Of a stretch of DNA of 64,000 nt, positions 11,754 through 22,599 are shown in pieces. The notes beneath the pieces were generated by a model. It did not search any database. It saw only the letters and a program-made list of their open reading frames with translations, and was not told the DNA's origin. The position numbers were made by a program, and so were the translations under genes. Numbering within the stretch: the first letter of the stretch is position 1; the number at the start of each line of letters is the position of its first letter. This DNA comes from Druceiella hillmani (taxonomy: Eukaryota; Arthropoda; Insecta; Lepidoptera; Hepialidae), in contig JAYKKI010000064.1 in NCBI GenBank assembly GCA_039881145.1, positions 3,488,501 through 3,552,500 on the forward strand, written 5' to 3'.

Positions 11754-12170
11754 TTCTAATTAAGAACTGCCAAAATTTGCAATCTAACGGAACAAAATTG
11801 TTTCATTAAGTTATGATCCTCATCTTGATACAGCCACAACTTGCTTTGTGACTTTGTCGGATTACAGTAGCAATCAATCCAGGTTTCGCCTGATATGGTG
11901 ATTGAGTAAGTATAGCTTGTCTCTGTTATATCATGGACCATGGAATTTAGTACTCAGAACAAACAAAGCTTCGATACTTTGAAATAATCATATCAAATAT
12001 TATGAAATGCTGGTTCATTTAACCTAAGAGTCTCCTCGTACTGTTGATAAGGTTGTTTTCTCTATGTAATTTCTGCACAGCTTCCATGTTTTTATCTATA
12101 ACCTTTTCAAGAACTCTGCTCGATCTATAGAAGTGGCTATTGATACAAATGTGGAAGCGTCCTCCAGTTC
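11754..12170 (-). pseudogene. Mariner-like transposase relic (N-terminal to first catalytic block)
   Basis: This is a decayed piece of a Tc1/mariner-type cut-and-paste transposase read on the minus strand. Around 12070-12150 the translation gives VLEKVIDKNMEAVQKLHRE, resembling the second helix-turn-helix region of mariner DNA-binding domains. Around 11830-11900 it gives SGETWIDCYCNPTKSQSKLW, the first catalytic block, which is normally of the form GDE-[TS]-WI...Y.P.TK.QS..W. The first catalytic Asp is replaced (Gly where GDE is expected), and stops and shifts separate the two parts, so it cannot be active. The DD34D remainder is not clear downstream. It sits inside intron 2 in the same direction as the host gene. 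I recognise the family by motif, not by a full alignment. Confidence 0.65.
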
Positions 12171-12339
12171 GTAATTACAAAGTAGAAATTTAAAAATATT
12201 CCAAAAACTTATTCCTCAAAAGTATAAGTAAATACAGTAAAATAAAAATTTGTTGAAAACCGTCTTAACGTTAAAACTAGGGACAAAGATAAAGCGTATT
12301 ATTTTGCATATAATTCAGAAGTTAACATTCGAACATATT

Positions 12340-12965
12340 TAAATAGAAATTTTTGAGTGGGTGTGTAATAGAATTTCTTTTTAAATTAGTTTTAAATTCG
12401 TATAACAACAAATAAGTGCAGTAGAATCCCTTTTTAAATTCGTCTAAGGAAACAATACGTGTAATATAATTTCTGTTTAAATTAGTTTTAAATTCGTATA
12501 ACATCAAATAAGTGCAGTAGAATCCCTTTTTAAATTCGTCTAAGGAAAAATACGTGTAATAGAATTTCTTTTTAAATTAGTTTTAAATTCGTATAACAAC
12601 AAATAAGTGCAGTAGAATCCCTTTTTAAATTCGTCTAAGGAAAAATACGTGTAATAGAATTTCTTTTTAAATTAGTTTTAAATTCGTATAACAACAAATA
12701 AGTGCAGTAGAATCCCTTTTTAAATTTGTCTAAGGAAAAAATACGTGTAATAGAATTTCTTTTTAAATTAGTTTTAAATTCGTATAACATCAAATAAATG
12801 CAGTAGAGTCCCTTTTTAAATTCGTCTAAGGAAAAATACGTGTAATAGAATTTCTTTTTAAATTAGTTTTAAATTCGTATAACAACAAATAAGTGCAGTA
12901 GAATCCCTTTTTAAATTCGCCTAAGGAAAAACACGTGTAATAGAATTTCTTTTTAAATTCGTATT
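12340..12965. repeat. 95/96-bp satellite, about 6.5 copies
   Basis: 'gtgtaatagaatttcttttt' recurs at 12363, about 12459, 12554, 12649, 12745, 12840 and 12935. Each unit is itself two related halves of about 48 bp (gaatttctttttaaatt / gaatccctttttaaatt), so the array evolved by doubling. Confidence 0.9.
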
Positions 12966-13649
12966 TAAACAACTAAGTGTAATGGAAAGACTTTTTAAAT
13001 TTATATATAGGATTGGGATATTGAAAATTCATTTTTAATAATTGAAATTCTCTCAAACATTTTCAAATATTTAATATAATAAACATAGTGGAAAGTAGAG
13101 ACGGACCATTAAGGCCAGATGCCTTAACCATTATAGATACAGGAAAAGGGTTTTAGAAGACTGTCCATGAATTTTTAATATATTTCAACTGGCACTCTAA
13201 AGCAACTGAACAATTTTTATCGTTTCAAAATAAACTTCTAACAAGTGTAATTGTTTTAGATTTGAGAATATTTTGATTTAAAATCTTGCTAAAGCAATAA
13301 TCGAACCGAGTGCTTTTCACAACAAACAAAATAAATCTGTTCGAAATTTAAAGCTATATATTATTTTAAAATAATTAGACTGATAAATTTTATGTCTAGT
13401 GGTCAGTTTCTTTTTCCAATATTAGAATTATCAATTTTGTATTAAAATGTTCGATAAATATTTGTTTGCGAATACTGAGACTGTTAGTACTCTTATCTAA
13501 GTTGGTCCCTAAAAGGCTTATCATCCCTAGAAGAAACAGGATTGAATGGCATAGAAAAGAAGTTTTGTGAAAATTACTGTTTATCTTATTGACTTTCTCT
13601 TTTTTTAACATGATTTTATTAATTTCACTTGTATGGATTTATATATATA

Positions 13650-14400
13650 ATGTAGTAACAAAATCTTTCAATTAAATTTTCATTCACTTTGCGACGTTTG
13701 AATTATTTAAAAATGTCGAATATTGACCGCCTGATTGCACTTGATTTTTGCACACGTATGAAGAACCGATGACAATACAATAATTTTATAAAATAAAAAA
13801 TAATTTGTTTAGTCTTAAAAAAAAGATTAAAAAAAAATAACGGAATCTTTCAATTAAGTCTTTATGTACTTTCAGCCATCCGAATTATTTAAAATTTTGC
13901 ACACGTATCAAAAACCGATGGCAATACAATAATCTTTTAAAATAAAAAATGATTTGTTTAGTCTTAAAAAAAAGATTAAAAAAATATAACGGAATCTTTC
14001 AATTAAGTCTTTATGTACTTTCAGCCATCCGAATTATTTAAAATTTTGCACACGTATCAAAAACCGATGGCAATACAAGAATTTTAAAAAAAGATTAAAA
14101 AAATATAATGGAATCTTTCAATTCAGTTTTCATGTACACACGTATCAAAAACTGATGACAATACAACAATTAAATAAAATAAAAAGTATTTTTTTAGTCT
14201 TTAAAACAAGAAAATCTAAAAAAACAACGGAATCTTTCAGCTAAACTTTCATCCACTTCCAACTATCCGAATTATTTCAAATTTACCGCATGTATCAATA
14301 ACCGATACCAAAAAAATAATTTCATAAAATAAAAAAAAATTTGTTTAGTCCTAAAACAAAAAACACTAAAAAAATAATATTATAGCTTTAAACACTAAAA
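13650..14400. repeat. Degenerate tandem repeat, about 120-150 bp, five units
   Basis: 'ggaatctttcaatt' or a close variant recurs near 13659, 13842, 13990, 14110 and 14229. It is followed by 'ccgaattatttaaa', 'cacacgtatcaaaaaccgat' and 'caatacaa'. Unit length varies through A-rich indels, making this older than the neighbouring satellites. Confidence 0.75.
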
Positions 14401-14735
14401 ACACATTTTTATAGCAATATTACTAAAAAATAAAAAAATTATTTTTAAAAATAAAGATTTTGGTCCAAAGCGAAGGAATATCTCTGATAAAAAAAATTTA
14501 CTTTCATGTAAAAGAAACTCTACTTACATTTTCGTAATAAATTTAGCTTTAAAAATAGCTATCGATAAAAAAGTTTACGACAACTGATGTCAAGCATCTC
14601 ACACCTCTTTTTATAATCTTTGTATTTAAAGATTATTTTATATTTAGTGTTGCTTTAAAAGTGTTTTTTAAATTTTTTTTAGTCTTTAATTTTATTCAAA
14701 ATCTGTTAATTTAATAATCAAAATTGATATTTAAA

Positions 14736-14825
14736 AATTCAAACTACTCTAGTAAACAGAACAAAAAATTGTTTAAGTTTACTATACCAAACAATTTTTT
14801 TCTGTTTACTAGATTTGTTTGAATT
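14736..14825. repeat. Long imperfect inverted repeat
   Basis: The arms run from 'aattcaaac' leftmost to 'gtttgaatt' rightmost, with 'agtaaacag' and 'ctgtttact' in between and a loop near 14775-14788. A further copy of the right arm (accaaacaatattctttt, then ggtttgaatc) lies at about 14940-14985. This suggests a small terminal-inverted-repeat element with a partial duplicate. Confidence 0.65.
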
Positions 14826-15601
14826 TTTTGGTGTCACTGACTTTGCTATTTAGTTTGCACACTTATTATTTCATAAAAAACATTCAATTCAATTAAAATT
14901 TTATCTGAATCAGGTAAATGGGTTACGAAATAATTGACTACACCAAACAATATTCTTTTCTTTTCACTAGGTTGGTTTGAATCCTTCGAAATCTTTTTAT
15001 GAGAAAATTTCGCATAGTAGACGTTATTGTAAAGTTAAGTCAAAATATTCTCCACTAAATTAAATTAATTTAAAAATTAAGAATGAGAAAGAACTTTAAA
15101 AAAAATTACAAATAAAATAGGTAAATAAGATATTTGTACTCCTATTTACACAAAGGTTTTATTATCCGTTACGACATATTTTCATAGTGATGTTCGGTTC
15201 GTTGTTCCGAAAAATAAAAAGGAAGAAAAAACCAAATATTCTGAACAAATTTGTTCAATAAACTAACTTTTTTGTATTACTAATAAACTAAGTCCTATTC
15301 AGAATAATGTGACGAATAAAAATTATGAAAAAAATTTTTAGTCGACAAATTTAGAAAGATCAGCTAATCTCGTAAAGAATATTTCACTTCGAAAATTAAT
15401 TTTGTGATAGCATTTAAAGCGATATTTTTCTAAGAATAATAATATTTGATGTAATAAATGTATTGAAGTGATTTTATGACAAAAAATTGTTTTTTTTTAA
15501 TTACTAACTTTCTATAAAATTATTTCGGAAATGGTGGTTTTTTTCTCAAATTCACTCTTTCTACATGATGACACATAAAATAGCATAAAATTCTGACCTA
15601 C

Positions 15602-15823
15602 CCATTCTACAGGATTCCAATGCAAGATGCCACTACACGTTCTCTCAACCCTGTTTCCGTGGAGACACTGGTAGTACTTCTTGCAGTTTGTCGAGTGGGG
15701 AAAATACATGCGGATTGACCAGTTACTGGGACATTGCGGCGCCGAACGCCCATCAACAGATTGTTGTTCAGACTCCACATTTTCTTCTGTGGCGCAAACT
15801 GCTTCGATGATCAATTTGCAACT
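15602..15823 (-). CDS. Chitin-binding (peritrophin-A/CBM14) protein, exon with domain 2 (exon B)
   Basis: This exon is 222 bp (74 codons), phase 0 at both ends. The acceptor AG is at 15825-15824 (reading CTAG, whose TAG would be an in-frame stop if unspliced) and the donor GTAGGT begins at 15601. It starts SCKLIIEAVC, completing domain 1 with Cys5 and Cys6. A short polar linker (ATEENVESEQQSVDG) follows, then Cys1-Cys4 of domain 2 (QC...NC KKYYQC...RTC) with the aromatic pair YY typical of CBM14. The exon ends in HWNPVEW. Joining it to the exon at 3604-3906 gives W-AC with the expected 12 residues between Cys4 and Cys5, which strongly supports adjacency in the mRNA. Both this exon and its neighbours stand out from the intron by balanced base composition. 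Confidence 0.92.
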
Positions 15824-16429
15824 CTAGAAATATAACATAGTTATTAAATATATATTTAAAAACCACGCAATCTAATTTGACGCATTCATAAAAAAATTAC
15901 ACCATAATGTTTGCACTGTTACTGGATTGGAGAATTCGACGTTCACCAGATCTACAGCGCTGTTGACTACATAGCTGACTATGTGAGTCAGCTGGATCGA
16001 TTACCAATGAATACTCGACATCGTTGTAAACAATTTGTTTACTTATATATAAAGTATACTATTACCACAACTAGACCTAATCGATGACTATTCCTACTAT
16101 TCCGATGACTGTGCTTTGGTAGCGTCATGACCCCTGTTATATACTGCTATGTGATCCCTTTGTGCGGCCGCCAGTTACCACGCCAGAGGTTACCAACCCA
16201 CGGCTGTCCTATCATCGCATTGGTTATGGCGCCCGCCCGGAATAGTTTTGTATTTTACACTAGTGTTTTGCAATAACCCCTCAAGTAGTTTGTACGAAAG
16301 TCCTCATGAAGCACTACTCTGAAAACTCTTCTTTTTTGTTTTTACATCGCTTGAATTAATGGATTCATTATACTCCAAAAAATATTTTAAAATTTAGAAG
16401 TAAAATTTTGGTATTTTATGTCATTGCCG

Positions 16430-16590
16430 TGGTGTGTTGGTTTATTCACCTTTGACGGCGCGCCGCACCGCAGAGATCCGAGATCAATTCCCGGCCGCCT
16501 GTCTCACGGGACTGGTATTCTGGTAGGAGATTGCTCTCGTAGCAAATAAGTGTAAATTTTGTATGTTAAAGCAACTAAATAAAATAAATA
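16430..16590 (+). repeat. tRNA-like SINE segment, left arm
   Basis: GC-rich block with an A-box-like 'gtggtgtgttgg' and, about 45 nt on, a B-box-like 'gagatcaattcccgg', the spacing of a tRNA-derived pol III promoter. Its inverted copy lies at about 19265-19425. It is part of the palindromic element's arms, so it was probably captured before the arms formed. Confidence 0.45.
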
Positions 16591-19079
16591 ACTAAATATT
16601 TAGAGTTGCAAAAAACAAACAGAACCCTTATAAAATCCCTAACCTGCCCATTTGTCAAAGCCGTTTTTTTTCAGAAATCGCTTGACGTACAAATTTGAAA
16701 TTTTTCAGAGCAATAATGTGTATTAACCCACACATATCTTAAAAACCAACATCGTGTAACTAACATGGAAATTTTATAATTTTTTTTTGGGTTAGGGTAA
16801 ATTAAGTACAAGAAAAAAATTTATTTATTTCAAGAATAAAACATTTGACTAGTAAACCTAGGTCAAGTTCCAATCTGTCGGCCAGTCTTCGATATGTAGT
16901 GTGCGTATCAAATCACCGTGTATGTTTGAAACAATTGAGATAGAAGAAGGTAATGATCCTCGCATCGATAGGGTTAAAGAAAATAGACCAAACGTCTTGG
17001 GGTCGTAATTGGAAAATTGGTTTCTTCACCAATTTTCATTTATGAAAGAAAATAATTTTCGTTAACGACCAGATAGCCAAACGTTTTCAAATTTACCACA
17101 TTTTATTGTGGTTTTGCTTGATATACAATTGCATCGCTATCTAATTTAAGCAAATATTTTATTAAGAGTTATATTTTATCAGAACCAATAAAAAGCATCG
17201 TTTTATAGAAATACCTGTCACAATTACATTTTATTCACGGAATTGGAGATATTATTTATATTGATAATGGCTTATAATTTCCTGTTCTTAACTATTTGCG
17301 ATCAACTTTTATAATCTATAATCAGATAAACTTTAAAAAATCGTTTGTCGGGTGATGATTCAGTTTTTATGAATCAAGTTGCAATGAACCAATTTATTCT
17401 ATAAGGGGTTATGGATTGTTTCAACGTTTCTGGAAAAACATTAAATTACATTAGATCGGATTTGTTCTTAACTATTTTCGATGAACCTTTATAAGCTATA
17501 ATCACATAAACTGTAAAAAGTCGTTTGTCAGTTGATGATTCATCTTTTAGTGAATAAATTTTTAATGAATCAACTTATTCTATAAGGAGTTATGGAATTA
17601 TTTCAACGTTTCTGGAGAAACATCAAATTACGTTAATTCGGATTTGGTTCGATCATATTAATAAGTCTTAATCATCGATATGACAATAAATATTTCTTTG
17701 TTTGTCCCTTATGCATTCATAAAACATTCACCTATTTTCAATGAAACTTTTGTGAGTTGTAGTGGGCACACCCGGAAAGGTTTTCGAATTAGTATAACAA
17801 TTTTGCAATAGATGGCGCGGGAATTATTAATTAGATAGTTTAGCTGCAGTTTGTGGGTTTTCAGTTTAGGGGTGCGTACACTTGACAGAATTAAATTGAA
17901 TTAAATACAAATGGCAACATTTCAGTACATACGAGTGGCATTGCAATGCATGTTGGGTATTCAAACTAAATATATTTTAGCATTAAATTGAAAGCCAGGC
18001 GAATGAAGTCGCTGACAACAGCTAGTCATAAATATTATTTTTCCCGTATATTAATTTATAATTATTTTGATTATTATATATTATAAAAATAATTATTTAA
18101 ATCTTCGGCTCACATGACACAAAAATACATTTTAAACTTGACAATATCTACTATCTTATTTTTCTGAAAATACTCTTATTTAATGGCAGAAAGCTAATTT
18201 TGTGTTGTTGCTTTAGCTTCAGCTTTACCAACAAGCAACGAGGGGTGCCCACTACAACTCACAAAAGTTTCTTTGTAAACGGATGAATGTTATAAGGGAC
18301 AAACAAAGAAATATTTATTGTCATTTCGATGATTAAGACTTATTAATACGATCTAACCAAATTCGAGTTAACGTAATTTGATGTTTCCCCAGAAACGTTG
18401 AAATAACTCCATAACTCCTTATAGAATAAATTGATTCACTAAAAGATGAATCATGAACCGTCAAACGATTTTTTTACAGATTATCTGATTATAGTTTATG
18501 AAGGTTGATCGAAAATATTATTAATATAAATGATAGCCCTAATTCCGTGAATAAAATATTATTATGACAAGTATTTTTAAAAAACGATACTTTTTATTGG
18601 TTCTGATAAAATATGACCTTTAATAAAATATTTTCTCAAAATCAAAGCGAGCAATCGCGCATTCAGAGTTTCGTACCTCGTTTCAAGGAAAATAACTTTA
18701 TTTATTATGTCATACCTGATATGGGCTCAGGAATATATTAAAATTTATAACATCTGGAATGCCCGTTATAATTTTCCCACAACCCTTTATTTATACAGGC
18801 TTCTAAAAACTATGTTTTAATAATTGTTCGTTCAGTAGTTTGCAAAGTAGAGAACTTAGGATGGTACGTCTATTTTTGATATATTTTTTTGCATATTTTC
18901 CAGTGTATCTTTGAAAATGTACTACCTAAACTTATGAATATATATTTGACACTTTTAGTTTGAAAGGGTAGTTAACCCTTTCAAACGATATCACATACTA
19001 CATTTTATTTTTTTTCTGGTACTTAATTTGCCCTAACCCAAAAAAAAAAACAATAAAATTTCCATGTAACTATTTATAG

Positions 19080-19235
19080 ATGTTGCTTATTAAGATATGT
19101 GTGGGTTAATACACTTTATTGCTATGAAAAATTTTTAATTTGTACGTCGAGAGATTTCTGAAAAGAAAACGGCTTTGACAAATGGTCAAGTGAGTGATTT
19201 TATAAGAGTTCTGTTTTTTCTTTTGAGGCACGCAA
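19080..19235 (+). repeat. Dispersed 'gttccg' repeat, copy 4, in the palindrome arm
   Basis: 'gatatgtgtgggttaataca', 'gagatttctgaaaagaaaac', 'gagtgattttataagagttc' and 'ttttttcttttgaggca' follow in family order. The mirror copy (copy 3, minus strand) is at about 16610-16740. Confidence 0.7.
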
Positions 19236-19264
19236 TTCTAAATCTTTATTTTTTTATTTTATTT

Positions 19265-19425
19265 AGTTACTTTGACATACAACATTGACACTTATTTACT
19301 ACAAGCGCAATCTCCTACCAGAATACCAGTCCCGCGAGACAGGCGGCCGGAAATTGATCTCGAGTCGCTGCAGTGCGGCGGGTGAAAAAGATGAACAAAC
19401 CAACACACCACGGTGACAACATAAA
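19265..19425 (-). repeat. tRNA-like SINE segment, right arm
   Basis: Inverted counterpart of 16430-16590, with 'ccggaaattgatctcg' as the complement of the B box and 'ccaacacaccac' as the complement of the A box. Confidence 0.45.
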
Positions 19426-19602
19426 ATGTCAAAATTTTACTTCTAAAGTTTAAGATCATTTTTGGACTATAAAGAATCCATCAATTCACGTGATTTAATA
19501 ACAAAAGAGGAGAATTTTTAGAGAAGTGCTTCTTGAGGACTTTCTTACAAACTACTTGAGGGTTTATTACAAAACAGTGTAAAATACAATACTGTTCAAT
19601 AC

Positions 19603-19664
<62 letters not shown>
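19603..19664. repeat. (TA)n microsatellite
   Basis: An uninterrupted TA run that begins directly at the right end of the palindromic element. Confidence 0.98.
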
Positions 19665-19668
<4 letters not shown>

Positions 19669-19795
19669 TTTACCTACCGCATCCTAATAAAAAGACATTA
19701 CTTTGTATATTGTAGTTTGCCTTGAACTTATTATTATTTATATTACAACATAAATTTTCCTTTCTAAGATTTCTGAATAAATATTTTCAAGTGTT

Positions 19796-19950
19796 AGCTA
19801 TTGCAATATATTTGAGTTACTATGCTTTATTACTAAACCCAATTACACTTTCTATGTCAAGTGTTTTCTAAGAAAACGATTGCGACAGATACACATCAGT
19901 GATCTTATAAGGGTCCAATTTTGTTTCTGAGATACAGAGTTTGTATATGG
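19796..19950 (+). repeat. Dispersed 'gttccg' repeat, copy 5
   Basis: 'ttctaagaaaacgattgcg', 'cagtgatcttataagggtcc' and 'ttctgagatacagag' match the family. It lies just outside the palindromic element. Confidence 0.65.
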
Positions 19951-20479
19951 AAGATATTTAAAAAAAAATTGGTTTACAGTAAACTGTTTACAATATAAAT
20001 TACAATAAATAAACTGTTTTTGAAACGTTTCTTTCACCTGTTTATTTCTATGTCTGCCAGTTTCGCGTACAAAAACCGCCTCGTGCTAAAATATTCGACT
20101 AATCTAGATGGTGTTTTTTTTCAAATATTGAACAGCTTAGGGTCTAGAAATAAAATAAGACACGTATCATTTTGATATAACGTAAACACAAGACTTTATC
20201 TGTCTATTTGTTTGGGTACGAATAACACAGAAACTGAAACAGTGAAATAATTTTTTTTTAAGTTTATATAGATTCAGTGATGACAAATAATACAAAAAAT
20301 ATATATTTTTCAGTTTCCTAATTATGAAATCTCATGAATTTCTACTTTATTTACTAATAATAGGTAAAAATATTGAAAAATTAAAAAAATATATTTTTTA
20401 CTGTCTTTCAATAACCACTGTCGCTGTGTAAATAATAAATCTCATACTTTGGGAAAAATCTAATTGACTATAAACGACA

Positions 20480-21470
20480 TGAATGAGAACAATAAACATT
20501 TAAGAATTGTATTCACTAGAAACAATATCATTCATATTAACCATTGTCGCTTAAAACTTTATAAATAAGTTAGTTCATATAAGTCCTAAACCATGGAAAA
20601 ACGCTAATCGATTTATATACGAGATAAATGAGAACAATAAAATCCATAGAACCAAATTCACTAGAAATAACATTATTGAAGCTGAACATTGCCCATAAGA
20701 ACTTTATAAAAAAATCAATTTATACGAATTGTAAGCCACCGTATATTAGGCGAATTAAAACAATAAACACTGTGGAAGCAAAATCATTAGAAACAATATT
20801 GTTCAGAGTGATCATTATCGCTAAGGACCTTCTAACCAAAGCAGCTCATGCAAATCGTAAGCCAGAGATAAAAAGCTAATTTACTGGAAGAATGAGAACA
20901 ATAAACACAATTTCACCAAAGTTAGTAAAAAATATCCTTAAGGTTGACCACTATGTTTAAGAATTTTCTAAACAAAGCAGCTCATGCAAATCGTAAGCCA
21001 GAGATAAAAAGCTAATTTACTGGAAGAATGAGAACAATAAACACAATCTCACCAAAGTTAGTTTAAAAATGTCCTTAAGGTTGACCACTATCGTTAAGAA
21101 TTTTCTAAACAAAGCAGCTCATGCAAATCATAAGCCCCGGGCAAAAAGCTAATTTACTATGTATAAGAAGAATCAGAACAATAAATACTGTAGAACCGAA
21201 GTCATTAGAAATAATATCATTAGGATTGACCACTATCGATAATTTGTAAACGAAGTAGTCGTGTAAATCGTAGGCCATGGTCAAAAAGTTAATTGAATAT
21301 TACCAAAAGAATGAGAACAACTTACGCTATAGAACCAAAGTAAATAGAAACCATATTATTACAGTTAAAATTTGTCGCTAAGTGTATATAGAAAAGAATT
21401 CAGTGAATACAATACAATGAATGAAAATAATAAGCACTGTAGAAGCAAAGCTGCTAGAAATTATATCGTT
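20480..21470. repeat. Degenerate tandem repeat, about 110-150 bp, about eight units
   Basis: 'gagaacaataaac' or variants recur near 20484, 20629, 20756, 20891, 21027, 21178, 21313 and 21425. They come with 'ttgaccactatcg', 'gcagctcatgcaaatcgtaa' and 'aaaagctaattta'. The last unit ends within about 20 bp of the donor splice site of the first visible exon (21489). Apparent short reading frames here (such as 20628-20879) come from the repeat. Confidence 0.8.
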
Positions 21471-21489
21471 GAAAACATATTATACAAAC

Positions 21490-21714
21490 CTTGGTTTCAA
21501 CATCAAATAATTCGTTTGGAGGACAATAAAATGACTGCGGTACTCCATCGTGGCAGATATAGTACTTGGAACAGTCTTCAAGTGCCGGTACTACGAGGTT
21601 CTTCGATGTGGGATCTTCAGAACAGATGTCTCTATGAGTTGCTAGTACCGAAACGCCGAATGTTAGTACCAGTATTAGGTACGAGGGTTCTGAAAGAAAA
21701 TGAAATAAATTCAT
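21490..21714 (-). CDS. Chitin-binding (peritrophin-A/CBM14) protein, N-terminal exon with signal peptide and domain 1 (exon A)
   Basis: The frame begins at ATG 21714 (MNLFHFLSEP). A hydrophobic signal segment (SYLILVLTFGVSVLA) likely ends before THRD, and Cys1-Cys4 of the first CBM14 domain follow (IC...DC SKYYIC...FYC). The exon ends FDVETK, with donor GTTTGT from 21489, phase 0. Splicing to 15602-15823 gives FDVETK-SC, correct domain spacing. The start is uncertain. Just inside the frame, 'tttatttcattttctttcag' ends at 21690 and looks like a strong acceptor, and base composition becomes coding-like only after it. If that acceptor is used, the exon starts at 21689 in phase 1 and the initiator lies in a small upstream exon that I could not identify. 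The protein is predicted to be secreted and to bind chitin in gut lining or cuticle. Confidence 0.85.
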
Positions 21715-21850
21715 TTCAGTTATACTTGAAGAAAGAACTGGACCTGACTGGATTTCTTTCAAATACTTTAGTCATGTTGACAAAATATGGTTTTGGTTTA
21801 AACTAGGTTGAAGTCCAATTTACTACTTCAGATCGAAGATCATGAAATAT
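21715..21850 (-). promoter_or_regulatory. Possible promoter/5' leader of the chitin-binding gene
   Basis: If ATG 21714 is the true start, the leader contains an initiator-like CCAGTCAGG (near 21750) and, roughly 40 bp further upstream, CATATTTTG. Neither is a strong match, and if the acceptor at 21690 is used this is intron instead. Confidence 0.2.
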
Positions 21851-21886
21851 TTGGGCTCCTTCATTGAAATAAAATTTGAAGCAAAA

Positions 21887-22309
21887 CTAAGTCACCAAAA
21901 GTTCAGAAAAAGTTGGAATATGTACCACAATTATTAATGTTACTAATAGGTTAACAATAAGAGAGATGCCGTCTACATTCAAGGGTAGTAAGCTCATCCT
22001 CCATTCATCGGTAACAAAACAGAATATTTCCTTTTTTTCTCCAGAGCATGGAGTTGGGATTCTTTTGCAGCGTGAAAGCATAAAATATTTTTGCAAGAGA
22101 TCAACCTCGATAAGAACAATCGGAAAGATGAAAATGTTTTTCTTTGAGTTTTTGCCCGCGTCATAGCATAAGCATTTCCCGCCTAATGTTTCGCTGGCTT
22201 TTTGCTCTAAATGAAATTCATGAAGCAAGAACACTGGAAATAATCTTTGTAAAATTTCCAGCTTTTGTTTATTCTTTGCTCGTCGAAGTTCAGTTGCTAA
22301 CTGAACCAA
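21887..22309 (-). pseudogene. Possible mariner transposase N-terminal relic
   Basis: An unusually long open frame (140 codons) for this composition. Its early part reads VFLLHEFHLEQKASET... then CYDAG, which loosely resembles the start of mariner transposases (LLYEF.LG.KA.E..RNIC..YG.G). The rest matches nothing I know. It may also be a chance frame. Confidence 0.3.
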
Positions 22310-22599
22310 AAACCGAGTGCCGTATTTTATATACTATATCAAATATGTTCAGGAAGTCTACGTATTCTACAAATTACTGAAAAAAGTGAAGAGTTTGCCT
22401 ATTAAATTCACCGCACAGAATACTGTTCTTTTAACTTTTAACTATAATCTAATTAATGTAGAATTGAAATGTCTTTATGACAATATATTTCCTACTAACT
22501 TTCTTTCATATTTCAATATTTTAAACGAGAAAATTCTGCAGAGAGTTGGGAAAATCATTTTTCGATTACCCTATGTGGGTATATACATATACAGCATGT

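Larger units (their letters stand above)
3907..15601 (-). other. Intron 2 of the chitin-binding gene (about 11.7 kb)
   Basis: Both borders are phase 0: donor GTAGGT begins at 15601 and acceptor AG is at 3908-3907. I found no further cysteine-patterned exon inside, but because every exon is phase 0 a skipped exon would not break the frame and cannot be excluded. The intron holds the repeats listed separately. Stretches 4960-7527 and 14830-15500 show nothing I recognise. Confidence 0.75.
16242..19600. mobile_element. 3.4-kb fold-back element with long terminal inverted repeats
   Basis: The two ends mirror each other. The left edge (attttacact, then cctcaagtagtttgta) is repeated inverted at the right edge (tacaaactacttgaggg, then agtgtaaaat). 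Outer arms are about 16242-16810 and 19010-19600. Inner arms are about 17150-17775 and 18245-18630, ending at the centre with 'gagttgtagtgggca' and its complement. Between outer and inner arms the two sides are unrelated (16850-17130 against 18640-19000), so one or both sides were replaced. The left inner arm carries a tandem duplication of about 180 bp (17283-17460 and 17465-17645) that is single on the right. The unique centre is about 470 bp with no open frame. A non-autonomous fold-back or very long TIR transposon is the best fit; the superfamily is unknown. Confidence 0.75.
15824..21489 (-). other. Intron 1 of the chitin-binding gene (about 5.7 kb)
   Basis: Donor GTTTGT starts at 21489 (a weak donor) and the acceptor is at 15825-15824. 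It contains the long palindromic element at 16242-19600, a (TA)n tract, a dispersed repeat and, against the donor, a degenerate tandem array. The segment 16130-16241 is GC-rich and unassigned. Confidence 0.8.

Noticed and set aside
21372..21806. 144-codon plus-strand frame
   Set aside because: It is the antisense shadow of the signal-peptide/CBM14 exon, plus part of the adjoining tandem repeat.
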